Source: Adineta vaga
Lineage: Eukaryota; Rotifera
Length of the DNA stretch: 64,000 nt
Reading direction: 5' to 3'
Assembly (NCBI GenBank): GCA_021613535.1
Contig: CP075493.1
Coordinates: forward strand, 930,001 to 994,000
Part shown: positions 23,499-34,861 of the stretch, piece after piece
How positions within the stretch are numbered: the stretch's first letter is position 1
Layout of the letters: each line of letters opens with the position of its first letter
Program-made: the position numbers and the translations under genes
The notes under the pieces: model-generated
Databases searched by the model: none
Told to the model about the DNA's origin: nothing
What the model saw: the letters and a program-made list of their open reading frames with translations, nothing else

Positions 23499-26274
23499 TT
23501 GCTTATTGAAATACGAATACTTCAAATTATGACTCTATTCATATTCTATGTCAGTAATATCGTACAGAAATGCCGTGGAATACTTTGTCTACTTTTCTTC
23601 TTCATTTTTATTACAATTAGTAAAACTCAACAATTACCAACACTAAGAAGTGATTATGATACAATTAGTTCACGTTTGATTAGTAATGATTATCTAACAA
23701 TATCAGCCCAAAATGATTATACTTCTTATCTTGTTGTATTTGTTCCATATGGTCCTGAGAATACGTGCTTTTATTTATATAAATCTAAACAAGATTTTAT
23801 TTTAAGTATTGCTATGGGTCAAAATCAAACTTACTTTGTTTATATACGAACAAATGACAATAATACAGAAATTTTCGAAATAGGCGTATCTTATATAAAT
23901 AAAACAAATTGTCTACAAACTCGATCAAATGACGAAGAATTTCTTGTAAAACCTGTCAAATTTTCTTCTTACGTATTTGATACAATAGTATTAAAAGTTG
24001 ATCCAGCCGGTCAATATGCATATGTCTTTTTAAGAGAAAATGTATTTATATATGATATTCATAATGGAACTTTAATCAATATGTTATGGAGTAATGTTTT
24101 ACCTAATGTATTTCGCTTCTTTCCAAAAGATGCTGATATAACTGTAACTAAAGATGGCATTCAATTATGTTTATTAGTTGGTTATTATCCAGTATCAACA
24201 TCTTTACGAGTGCCAATGGTTTATCTACTTCATCTTGAACCTCCATCAAAAATAACTCTCATAGATCAAATAATACTTATCAATGATAGTTTTGCTAATT
24301 TCTTTTTTACTTATGGATATTATTTTGATTATGTTATGTCAATATCAATTGAACATCAGAGTCAACAAATTCTTGTTGCATTACCTTATTTTCATAAAAC
24401 ATTTCTATTGAAATTTAACAGTACAAATTTAACAGTAATCAAATCAATTTCAACACTAGCAAGAGCAGTTGGATGGATTGATAATGGAACACAAGCTGTT
24501 TTATTAATAAACAGTATTCCAACATTACCATGGGCAGCATCACAAATTCAAATTATTGATACTACTATGATGGAGATACAAAGTGCTATTCCTAATAATC
24601 AACAAAGAATTCCAGTTGAATCTGGTGAAAAAACAATGAGTTTTATTCGTTTAATTGTTACTAATGGTAAACCAATCATTTTCACCACTGACGGAATTGT
24701 TCTTTATGTTCCATCATCACCAGTTGGTCATTATATTGAAGTAATTCAAATAACACAAACAGTATCACAAATAAAACCATGCCCATCAGGAACTTTTAAG
24801 AATCGTATTGGTCCATATTCATGTGAAGTTTGTCCAACAGGATTTAAACAAATGTTTTCAAATAATTCTTTATCTGTCTGTCAACCTTGTTTATCTACAT
24901 CCTATTGTCCACTTGCATCAGTAAATGATGTTAATCAATCATATTATCCATCAATAAATCAAGGATATCCTTATCCAAATTCTCCTCCAAGTGATAGTTA
25001 TGATGATATTATTATACAAAATACATTTCAAATAAGTTCATCAAACAATCATTGTCTTCTTGTTTCTCCATTATTTTGGACTTTACTTGTTTTTGGAATC
25101 ATTGGAGTTATTTTATGTATTATGGGTATTCTTTATTGGCTACCAAATGGTAGAAAACATTTTACATGGTTAAAAACAGTATTTCGTCGAACAGATATTG
25201 TTGGTGAAGGTGAATTATGGTTTGGTGGTTTAGTATCATTTGCATTAATGGTTTTAATTATATTTGGATTTTGGTTTGGATCTGTTTATATAAAACAATA
25301 TCCAATTGAAAAAGCTGATGATACTTTTTTTACCTGTGATACATCATTAAAAAATGCAAAATTTTCTTCAACTTTACATTTATTAGCATTATTAAAAGCA
25401 CCAGAAGAAAAAGTAATTTTTCAATTATTAGATCAACAAAATTGGACATTAGTTGTCGATTTTATTCAAACGGGTTTTACATGTGAAGATATTATTGTTC
25501 AAGTATTAGAATTTCGAAAATCAATCATATTCTTATTTAATATCTTCTAGGGAAATATTGAATCATATCAAATCATTCTTCCAATAGCAAAATGTTTTCT
25601 TCAATCGGATAATGCTACACGTACTCTTGTTATTCCATTAAAAACTCATCTCATAAATGTACAATTTAATCTAACAGGTTGTTTTGTCTTTTATTTTTGT
25701 TTTTCAATCTATTTATGAAAATGTTTCTTTAGGAAATTCTTATATTGGTGCAAGTCGAATTTGTGTTTTAGGACCATCGATGAATCATAGTGCAAGTTAT
25801 TCATTTGTTCAACAACTTTCATTTTGTCAAATGATTTCGAATGATGATGAAACAATTTCTCAACGTACAAATGTAAAACTTGATTTTACGAAAGTTATCA
25901 ATCGAACGGAAAGTCTTTATGATAATGATCCGATTATTTTTAGTGGAATTTGGATTCCGACAATAACAATTAAATCATTGAATGATCGAATAGCTTATGA
26001 ACAACAAGGAAATTATATTCGATATTTATCATCTCAACAAATTCTTTCAATTGAATTTAGTGAAACGCAATTCTTTATTAAAAATATTCAAGAACCAATA
26101 GCAAAATCACGTGAAATTATTTTTCATAATATTCTTTTTTCAACTGTTTGTATTGAATTATTTGGTTTAGCATATTTATTATTCAAATTAGTTGTACTTC
26201 CAATGGCTCAATGGATTTTCGCTGAAATTATGAATCGATATTCAAAGAGAAAATCTTTCGAAGCAAAAATTTAA
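23499..26274 (+). CDS. Large membrane protein with ephrin-receptor-like Cys module, unknown function
   Basis: Three exons (23499-25502, 25551-25677, 25733-26274) give about 890 aa in frame. A hydrophobic N-terminal segment (about residues 28-43) acts as signal or anchor. A roughly 400-residue extracellular part follows, rich in beta-strand-like repeats and N-glycosylation sites. Next is a cysteine module CPSGTFKNRIGPYSCEVCP (GCC2/GCC3, ephrin-receptor-like). Transmembrane segments lie near residues 522-550 (LFWTLLVFGIIGVILCIMGI) and 570-600, and another hydrophobic segment near the C-terminus (about 845-870). The ATG used is the first in frame; a second ATG 11 codons on is also possible. The ligand and role are unknown. 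The reading frame is clean. Confidence 0.75.
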
Positions 26275-26654
26275 CATCGTTAAATTTAGAAAACATGGAA
26301 AACAATAATGATGTCTTTTTTTTTGTTCTAATGAACTATTTTTAACAGACGAAGTTAATAATGAGAATGACGAATGGTTTTGAACTTATTTTTAATTGAA
26401 AACTTCCGAAACTTCTCTTCTTCGTCTTTAATTATCACCAAAAATATTTTTTCTTATACCTTCTAACAGTTTCCAATTAATATCATTTAATTGAATGACA
26501 AAAATAAAACTCTCTTTATATGTATTTGATTCATATTGTCAAAAAGAAATGATGAAATCTTTTTGAGTTACAAATAACTATAATATTCTTTTATCAATAC
26601 AGTCAGTTGAAAGTTAGACTCTGTGATGTTTTGTTGATTGATGAGAGAACAATG

Positions 26655-26685
<31 letters not shown>

Positions 26686-26850
26686 TTTGAAGCATAAACA
26701 TTTTCCTATATGAAGTTTTTCTATGTATATGTGCATGACGCAAGAATCTCAGTCTTATAGAAATAACTCAAACATTCCAGTCAAATACACGTAACTAATG
26801 GCGGAATACCATGACACCTCGTAATGTAAATAAAAAGTAGAATTCGATTG
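26275..26850. other. Intergenic with GA microsatellite
   Basis: There is no gene. A perfect GA run of about 13 units lies at 26655-26680. Confidence 0.55.
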
Positions 26851-27262
26851 AATACGATCACAGACACCATAGTTAAGTATTTGAGCTTTTAGCATGGGGT
26901 TGCTTTCAATGTATGTAATTGTAGATTAGTAGCAACACATAAATTAGCACCAGTATAATCGTCATCGATAGCGATTCGAAATGGACCAATATGGTACTTA
27001 AGACAATATTTCCTTCACTTGATAAATTATAATCAAATACTAACTACAATAAAATCTGTACGATCTATATATTTTCGCATAAGTCGATCATGTGTATTGA
27101 GATTAAATAAATAATGTTCAACCACCACTGTGTGTATAGATATAACCAAGTGTAATAGAATGCATAGATTTACGTGGTGGATAGTATAGATACGAATCTG
27201 TGTTGAATAACTAATAACACGTATATCATCGATTCATGGCAGTATTGGTCCTATTCCGATAA
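26851..27262 (-). pseudogene. Alpha/beta hydrolase relic, copy 2
   Basis: The DNA aligns with 9815-10260 of copy 1 (both hold GACACCATAGTTAAGTATTTGAG and ATTAGTAGCAACACATAAATTAGCACCAG-like runs). A segment of roughly 70 bp between the SLSPE region and the elbow is deleted. The nucleophile elbow GGDSAG now reads DDDYTG, so the catalytic Ser is gone. Stops are frequent. It is older or faster decayed than copy 1. Confidence 0.75.
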
Positions 27263-27624
27263 CAAGTGAAAGATAACTATATTACATAAAATATTCTTAT
27301 ATTACGTGAGAATTTATGTACTTATATATAAGTTTCTTTGGTGGACGACGAGGAAGAAATAAACGCAAAGAGTAGTTCTATCAGTATGAACATCTCTCCA
27401 ATAAAAAATCATCATAATAGATTCTGATAAAAATTATTTTACAGATCGTTGTCAACTCGGTTTTAATACCCTTAATCAATCATTAGACATTTTTCTTTTT
27501 GAGTTGATAAAACTGATAGAAATGTTTCTAGCCAGTTTTATGCTAATATTTATTAACAAAAAGATGAGAATTTAATTGTTAACTAGCATATACTCTTACT
27601 CAGAACAAAAAAGAAAAGGATTGT
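27263..27624. other. Intergenic
   Basis: There is no gene. The segment 27,330-27,420 matches the DNA beside hydrolase copy 1 (10,770-10,890). Confidence 0.45.
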
Positions 27625-28817
27625 TTAAGGCCATGAATGCATTCTTATACCCATTTGTCTTAATTGAGTGAAAAGTCTATAAGTATCTTTCAATTCACCT
27701 GGTGGTGTACTCCAATACGGTCTCATTTCTTGAATTGAAACATGCATTTCAAAGAACATTTCATCAATTAATGATGATATAGATGTATTTTTCAAAACTT
27801 GTTGCATAAGTTCCATTTCTAATGTTGGCGTATCAATATCAAGTTTAATAATAACATAATCATCATTTTTCGCGATTCTTTTTAATATATTCCATGGATT
27901 TAATTTACCATTTGATTCAACTCCAATAGGAATATAAGTTAATATTCCCATAAGATCATCAGGTATCTGTTTCCAATATATGTCCGATGGATAATTAGCG
28001 CGATCGAATGCAATAATACGATCAAAATGTAATGAATGTAAACGAAAATATTCATAAAACCATCGTGCACCTGTTAATGAACTTGAACCTGTATCATTGG
28101 TTGTTCCTTTAAAAAGTGAACAACCAATGTCAAAAAGAATCTTTTGTGAACCTTGACGATAAAGCCATGGAGCAATTGATTTATCTGATGATTGATAATT
28201 TTGATAGGGTGCTGATGGACCAAGAAGAAAGAAACGTTTTGATTGCATTGCAACTTCATCATTTATTTGAAGATTCAATGGAATATTATTAAAAGAACAT
28301 ATTGTTAAAGGATCACGTAAGAGACCAATAAGTGGTTCAATATATTGACAAACAAGTTGATTTGTTGGAGATCGATAACAAATTTTTGAGAAAAGTTCAT
28401 CATATTTATTTGATTGAAGATATTGATGAAAAATTTCCTTTTGAAAATCAATTATATAATTTAATGTTTGAATACTTTTCTTCATTTCATTTAATTCGGA
28501 TAATGTCGGACAAATTTTATCTTGTAATTTAGTTATATTTGTATACCAAAACAATTCCCATGAACTTGTAGAATAATGATCGAATTTCCATTGAAAATCA
28601 TCGAATAGAAAAGTTTCTACAAGATAAGAAAATCAATCAATTCATGGAAAATAAAATACTTATGAAATACTTGAATTGAATTTTGAATATTCAACATTAT
28701 TATATACTAACATACAAAGTACAATGACAAAACCAGCCAATAATATTGAATAAACTAAAAAATACCGATTAATATTTTTAAAACCTATTTTTCAGTCTTA
28801 CATGAATGTTTTCTCAT
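27625..28817 (-). CDS. Membrane-anchored methyltransferase-like protein
   Basis: The main exon runs from 28616 to 27625 (TAA). It follows an exon 28784-28671 that encodes a membrane anchor (YFLVYSILLAGFVIVLCMLV); the two join in phase 1. The luminal part carries KILFDIGCSLFKGT (a glycine-containing strand like SAM motif I), FDRIIAFDRANYPS (acidic strand end) and DDYVIIKLDIDTPTLEMEL. This resembles the FkbM-type or related Rossmann methyltransferase fold in order and spacing. N-glycosylation sites and the N-terminal anchor suggest a Golgi or ER protein. No in-frame ATG lies directly upstream of 28784. An ATG at 28817 (MRKHS) would connect only by a 17-nt GT..AG intron or a frame correction. 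Confidence 0.6.
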
Positions 28818-30156
28818 ATATTGATTTTTCTCAGTTATTCAACAAGTTACTTTTATGTACATGATAGAAAAAGTAATATTCTGATTAGAAGAAACGCGGA
28901 ATGTTAAAATGTGATTACATTTTAGTTCCACGACTGAAAAGAAATTTTTTTTTTAAATTTAAAGAGAATAGAAAAAAAGTTGTCAAATAACTCGATCAAC
29001 AGTTTAAAATTGAAAAATAATATTTGATTTTATTATATTTTATACAAATATGTTGAACATAGAATTCATTTTAGGATATAAATATATCTTAAATTTTTAC
29101 TACATTCATTAGAATGTTAGTGAATAGAGAGAAACGTAAAACTATTCATTTAAATATAAGTTAGAAAGAAAAAAAGTTGCAATAATTATATATGACTAGA
29201 AAGTCATTTACTTGATGTGATGATATTGAACTTCATTTATTAGAGTTCTATTTGTTATTGCAGTATCGTGTAGATATACGTAATGAATAAATAAAAAAGA
29301 ATATGAGTAAAAAATGCGACTAATTCCCCTTTTATAGTCTTCATATATGCCCTTATTGGTTATAATTATATTCTTCAAAGGAAAAGATTTCCATATTTTT
29401 TTGAAAAAGAATGAGTTTGTCTAAAATTTATATATTCATAAGTGTTCTCTTGAAGAGAAAAGAAAAAGATTGAATTGAAAATCATTTCTAAACAAGCAAG
29501 ATATCATGCAAATACTAAAACATATGTTATGATAAGAAAAATGAATTAGAATTGAATACAGAAATCAAAGATCATCTTTAAATCACTAAATCATTTTTAT
29601 CTCGTACTTCTTATACGTGCCATCTAGCGTATCGTATATCTAATAATCAGAGCAGGAAGAGACTATAATGCTAGAAAATAATGTTACTGACGATTACTGA
29701 ATGTCTAAGAAATTCTTATACTAACAGAAAATAATCACTTTTCTAAATGAATTTCCTCATTGGTCGTACCTCGTTTTGTAAATCTTTCTTTTGGTTATAT
29801 AATATAACTCTGTGGTCGGGGTTGATAAGTGTTTCTTCTTTCTGTCTTTTTATACTTAATATATCATATTTACTTTTTTCGCTGTCAGATTTTCAACTCT
29901 ATTTTTGATACATCATACCTTTTGATTTATTCTTTCTGAATGTTTAGTCACCAGCATAAATGCTCGACAATGTACGTATCAGATTATTTTCTATTCATAC
30001 ATCTTAATCGTCCAGTATGTTTTCTTTGTTAATATTCTTTTCGCCGTTTATTCTTTCGTCCTTCTTCATTTTTCTCCGTCATTTCCAGTTTCGATCTTTA
30101 TCCAACCATTCTTTTATATCTCACATAACTGACATATTGTTTTACTTCGAGAATTT
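28818..30156. other. Intergenic
   Basis: This is 1.3 kb of AT-rich DNA without a gene. The last part must hold the promoter of the monooxygenase at 30157. Confidence 0.45.
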
Positions 30157-31428
30157 ATGATTAACTTGAACATGCATTCCATGGTGTCACGTTCATTGTC
30201 GTATTGTGCAAAGAATTCATTGAAAAGCCGTAATGTTCTTATAGTGGGTGCCGGTATTGCTGGTCCTACTTTGGCATATTTTCTTCAGCGTTTCGGCGCT
30301 CACCCTGTGGTACTTGAACGTGCACCACAACTGCGAACAACTGGACAAACAATAGATGTACGCGATGCAGGAAGAGAAGTTGTTCGACGTATGGATATCG
30401 ATCGTACAATTCGTCAAAGAAGCACTAAAGAAGAAGGAGTGGCCATTGTCGACAGCGCTGGACGTACACGAGCCGCATTTGGTGTGGAAAGCTTTGGTGG
30501 ACAAGGTTTCGTCGCCGAGATTGAAATACTTCGCGGTGAACTAGTAAACATACTCTATGAACGGACTCGTGATCATGTCGAGTATATCTTTGGTGATCAC
30601 CCTTTATCGATCAATGATCATGAAGATCATGTGCAAGTTACGTTCGCTAGCGGTAATATACGCAAGTTCGACATGGTCATCGGTGCTGATGGCATGCGAT
30701 CGAAGACACGTCGTCTTGTCTTCGAAGACAAATCTCCCATTCATCATCTAAATATGTATATTGCATATTTTACTATTCCGTACAGTCAGTCCGATGGGAC
30801 TTGGTCACGGTGGTACAATGCTCCTGGAGGGCGATCGGTTGTGATTCGTCCAGATAATCAAGGCACGACCCGTGCACTGCTTTCATTTCGTGAAGCACAC
30901 CGTAGTTATGAAGATCTCGACATAGATCAGCAAAAACAACTTCTACAAAACGTTTTTGCAGATGCAGGTTTTGAAACACCTCGAGTACTAAGTGGACTGA
31001 AGAATGCAGACGATTTCTATTTTGAAGCTCTTGGACAAGTTAAGTTGGATCAATGGTCTCGAGGACGAGTTGCCTTGTTGGGTGACGCTGGTTATTGTGC
31101 TTCACCAATCAGTGGTATGGGGACAACTCTAGCTTTTATTGGCGCTTATATCCTTGCCGGTGAGATGAGTCGTCATCAAAATCATACGGAAGCCTTTAGA
31201 CAATACGAAGCGCTGATGCGTCCATACGTTATCAAAGCACAGAAAATACTTCCCGGGTCTACTCGCATTGCTGCACCACAAACTCGGACTGGCATTGCGC
31301 TCAGAAATACTTTATTGGGCTTGGTAGCTAAACCTGCCGTTACCGGACTTATCACAAAACTCACTCAATCAAAGACGGTTGAAAAAGTGACGTTGCCAGA
31401 TTACGAGAATATTTTGGCTCAACAATAA
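30157..31428 (+). CDS. FAD-dependent monooxygenase (aromatic-ring hydroxylase type), intronless
   Basis: The single open frame is 423 aa. VLIVGAGIAGPTLAYFLQRF (about residues 28-47) is the FAD-binding GxGxxG motif. VIGADGMRSKTRR (about 172) is the DG motif. GRVALLGDAGYCASPISGMG (about 307-326) is the GD motif followed by the FAD-ribityl region. The order and length fit class A flavoprotein monooxygenases (salicylate-hydroxylase/TetX-like); the substrate is unknown. About 25 residues precede the conserved core, possibly a targeting sequence or an upstream start. The gene is visibly richer in G and C than its surroundings and has no introns, which suggests horizontal acquisition from bacteria or fungi. 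A polyadenylation signal AATAAA lies at 31525-31530. Confidence 0.9.
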   Translation: MINLNMHSMVSRSLSYCAKNSLKSRNVLIVGAGIAGPTLAYFLQRFGAHPVVLERAPQLRTTGQTIDVRDAGREVVRRMDIDRTIRQRSTKEEGVAIVDSAGRTRAAFGVESFGGQGFVAEIEILRGELVNILYERTRDHVEYIFGDHPLSINDHEDHVQVTFASGNIRKFDMVIGADGMRSKTRRLVFEDKSPIHHLNMYIAYFTIPYSQSDGTWSRWYNAPGGRSVVIRPDNQGTTRALLSFREAHRSYEDLDIDQQKQLLQNVFADAGFETPRVLSGLKNADDFYFEALGQVKLDQWSRGRVALLGDAGYCASPISGMGTTLAFIGAYILAGEMSRHQNHTEAFRQYEALMRPYVIKAQKILPGSTRIAAPQTRTGIALRNTLLGLVAKPAVTGLITKLTQSKTVEKVTLPDYENILAQQ

Positions 31429-33078
31429 GAATGTGGGTGTAAGAGTTAAATATACTATATCATCTACTCTTCCTAGAATGTTGTATTGTCATTGTTGAGA
31501 AGTTCAAAAATGGGTTTTTTGTTCAATAAAAAACAGAAGCATTTTTCTTCTTACTATTATTTGGAGGGTGTTGGTGAAGTATTCGTCTCTTACTTACACC
31601 TACAATTCAGCAATCGAAACTGAATATTGCGAAAGGAAAAAAGTGAGTTTGAACGAAGGACCGATTTCACTGGTTATCACTCTCCTTCTTTGCTTATTTT
31701 AATCTTATAAAGATTATGTCTATATGAAGTCAACCGCAGCTTTCTTTAGCTTACGTATTGATTTCACTTCCTACACTATTATACCAGAAATATAAACAAA
31801 AAATTGAGAATGATAAAAAGAACTTAGATTCATTTCATTAAATAACAATTGAAGATGTTGTTCAACCTTGTCGAATCAAGCATCTTTATAAAAAAAACAA
31901 TCATTCTAGTGTACGATGTTGAAAATTGCTTAACCAATTCTTTCCTAGGTATCAGTTTAGATCAGTTATTCGATAACATACAAAACATAGCCGGAAATTT
32001 TTAGTGAAATTATATATTCACACCCGAAAGACGGTATGGATGAATACCATAGGATTTTGTCATTTTCGGCTAAAAAATATAAATACTTTTTTATTTTATT
32101 TTGAAATAATTGATAGAACAAATTATAGAGCAATAGCGAACACTCGGTCAGCTCGAATAATATATGATGTTGAATCTTTTCCATGTGCTAATAGAAATAA
32201 GGTATAGACACCATAGCAACTCGCCAACATCCATCAATATGACGATAGAAGAAATCCAAATCACTATAAGAGGATAGTGTTTGACTAATCATGTTCAGCG
32301 TCGATAGTTGGAAGATATTCTAGTCGAAATGAATCAATAATAAAATTAAATCATCTTGCCGTTTTATTTGATGTAATTCTTTGGTATTTTATAGTGATAT
32401 AATCATAGAAGTTAAATAAAGATTTCTTCCGTTCTCTTATTTCATCTCAATAAGTGTTTATGAAGAATTAATCATCATATATGACGATTAGAATAATACG
32501 ATAAGCTGTTATCTCAGTAAATTTGATACTTAATTTATTCAAGATGAGGATTCGTTTTATTTCACTGTTAAAATATCCGTAATTAATAATGTTTTTACAA
32601 TAATACTATCCCATTGCGTTTCCTTTGTTATGCCATGAAAGAACAATGTAACAGATTGTTTTCACGTGAAAATCGAAACAAAGAATGACTCATCTATTTC
32701 GAAAAGAAACAGAACGTAGTAGAAAATTATATAAAGGCTTGTTGGAAAAAACCAAGCATTTTATGTGTGGGGAAAATTGACTAATACTATCCATATATAA
32801 ATTCAAGCTATGAAGGTAGGATCATTTCTTTTAGTTCTTAACGTTGTAAATCAAAACACAAATCTATTTGATCAACATCAATACGATACTGACTGGTAAA
32901 TAACACATCTTTTTTTAACTTTTTCTAATTCGATCTTCTCTGAATAATGAAATCAATGAGAAATTCTTTCTTTTAATATTCCGTGACCGTGAGATTCAGA
33001 TTCCCAAGTGAAAAGATGTACATTCTACCTAATATACTACTATTTACCATTAGTTTTGCTATCAGTTGAAGAAGTAAG
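31429..33078. other. Intergenic
   Basis: TGTGGG occurs at 31432-31437, four bases after the monooxygenase stop. Otherwise it is AT-rich with no supportable gene. Short overlapping frames at 31966-32207 look like chance. Confidence 0.45.
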
Positions 33079-34861
33079 ATGGATATGGCTTTCATTGACG
33101 AAATGTATAACATTCATACACCAACATTATTGGATCTAAATAACCAAGGTCAGTAAGCTACTGTCATATCAATAAAATAATTATTTCATTATCCTATACT
33201 CATATAGAGCCTAGTTTAGACATTGATGGATTATCAATAGAAGGTACAGTAGAATTTACTTCAGAAAAACAGACTCTTTATAATATTTTTAGACGACGAT
33301 GATGTTACCGTGAATGATGCTAACGTATCACCACCAACCAACTTTACTAATATAATAGACAGCAACGATGATACTCCTGTTTCGAGCACGTATCCAACAG
33401 ATTCGTCCGACGGTATGGTCTTCTTTTGATAGTTAATTCATCTAACGTAGACTGGTTTTGTTTTCTAAGACGACATCCTCAAAATATTGCATGATATTGT
33501 ATTAGATATTGCTGCGTGTGTGCCAAACTTACAAGAGGTATCAACAAGTTCAACATCAACCTCGTCATGCAGCAACCATGATCAGAATATTTGTCATACA
33601 AAGAAAAAACAACAAGTTATCAAATCGACGGTGAAATACTTTAGAATACGTTTTTTGATCTGTGAATTCATTTTTTTCAAATAACAGGATATTGTAGAAC
33701 CTCCAAACTTCTCGAACGGATCTGAAGATCAAATGATAAATCTTCAGATTACAAATACAATCAACGTACGCGTACAACCGGGTCCCGATCAGCACGTACG
33801 TTATGAAAAAGAATGTATCAAAACAACTCGTTATACTAAAGCAACCGATGGTAAACCGATTACAATTGATGTAAGTATTGATTAAATTCTTCTATTATTA
33901 TTGTTGTCTCTATTTAAAACAATTAAGCTAACCCAAATGATTGATCATCTGAATTTATGTCGCGAACACGGATGTATTCCTTGGGTTCGAACTACACGCA
34001 CGACTGTCGATAAATCTGGCGTTTTTTTGGTTCATCCATATCCAATATGGATGAAAAACAAGAAAGCCAAAGCTCATGGTGGTTCATTATATACTGAAAT
34101 TACGGAAGATGATATCTCCAAGGGATATATTGAGTAAGTAATTGTCAAAGATAATAATGATATTCTTTTCTCTCTTCGCAGAATGGAAAATTTGATCATA
34201 GTCACGTTGAAGCAAGACATATTAGAAAGAACTGACCGATTTACTATTTATGATTCGTCGAAGGTCGTTTTCACCGGTAATATGTCATAAAAATTCGTTG
34301 TTTCAACTTTTTTTATGACATTCTGATAACAGATGCTTGCTTCCCATGCGCAATCACTGCGAAAAATATGATAGAGCAATACCAGCTTTCTCAATCAGTA
34401 CTACACTTTCAAATAATGCTCAGTGATGCAAATAACATACTCTATCCGACTAATTCTTGCTGCGAAACAGTAACACTAACAGACTATACAGGTAAATTAT
34501 ATCTTGTATATTTAAGATACTAAGTGACATGAGATTACGTAAAGCTATTTTCAAAATTTAAAGGAAAAAAACCTCGTCAGTCTGAATCGGAAATAATTGA
34601 ACATCTACCGACCAGCAGTGGTAGTGATGCAAATCAATCTGTTCAACAAACTCGATCACGATCTCAAAAACGTAAAGCAAGTGACAAAAAAACGGAGACA
34701 GCTGCGGTGAGATTTTTACTGATTAAATTTATTTCGTGTTCCTATTAAGTCTCCCGCAGAAAAACTTATCTTTCTATCTCTCCTTTTCTTTGCAGACAGC
34801 TTCAAAGAAAATCAAGCTTTCAAAAAAGTCATCTTCGTTACGAAAATCAGGCCATACCTAA
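33079..34861 (+). CDS. Ten-exon gene with divergent Rel-homology-like domain and basic tail
   Basis: Exons join cleanly: 33079-33148, 33208-33243, 33293-33412, 33470-33630, 33688-33870, 33928-34133, 34182-34276, 34333-34491, 34564-34706, 34796-34861. An acidic Ser/Thr-rich N-terminus (DDDDVTVNDANVS) precedes a folded region. That region reads INVRVQPGPDQHVRYEKEC, KPITIDLTQMIDHLNLCREH, MENLIIVTLKQDILERTDRF and YQLSQSVLHFQIMLSDANN. The order resembles the Rel-homology N-domain (EQP..GFRFRY; NLGILHVTKK; DLxxVRLxFxAFLPD), but identity is low. The tail is a basic nuclear-localisation-like region (SQKRKASDKK, SKKIKLSKKSS). A transcription factor is inferred; the Rel assignment is tentative and Ig-like transcription-factor folds of other families are possible. 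Confidence 0.6.
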
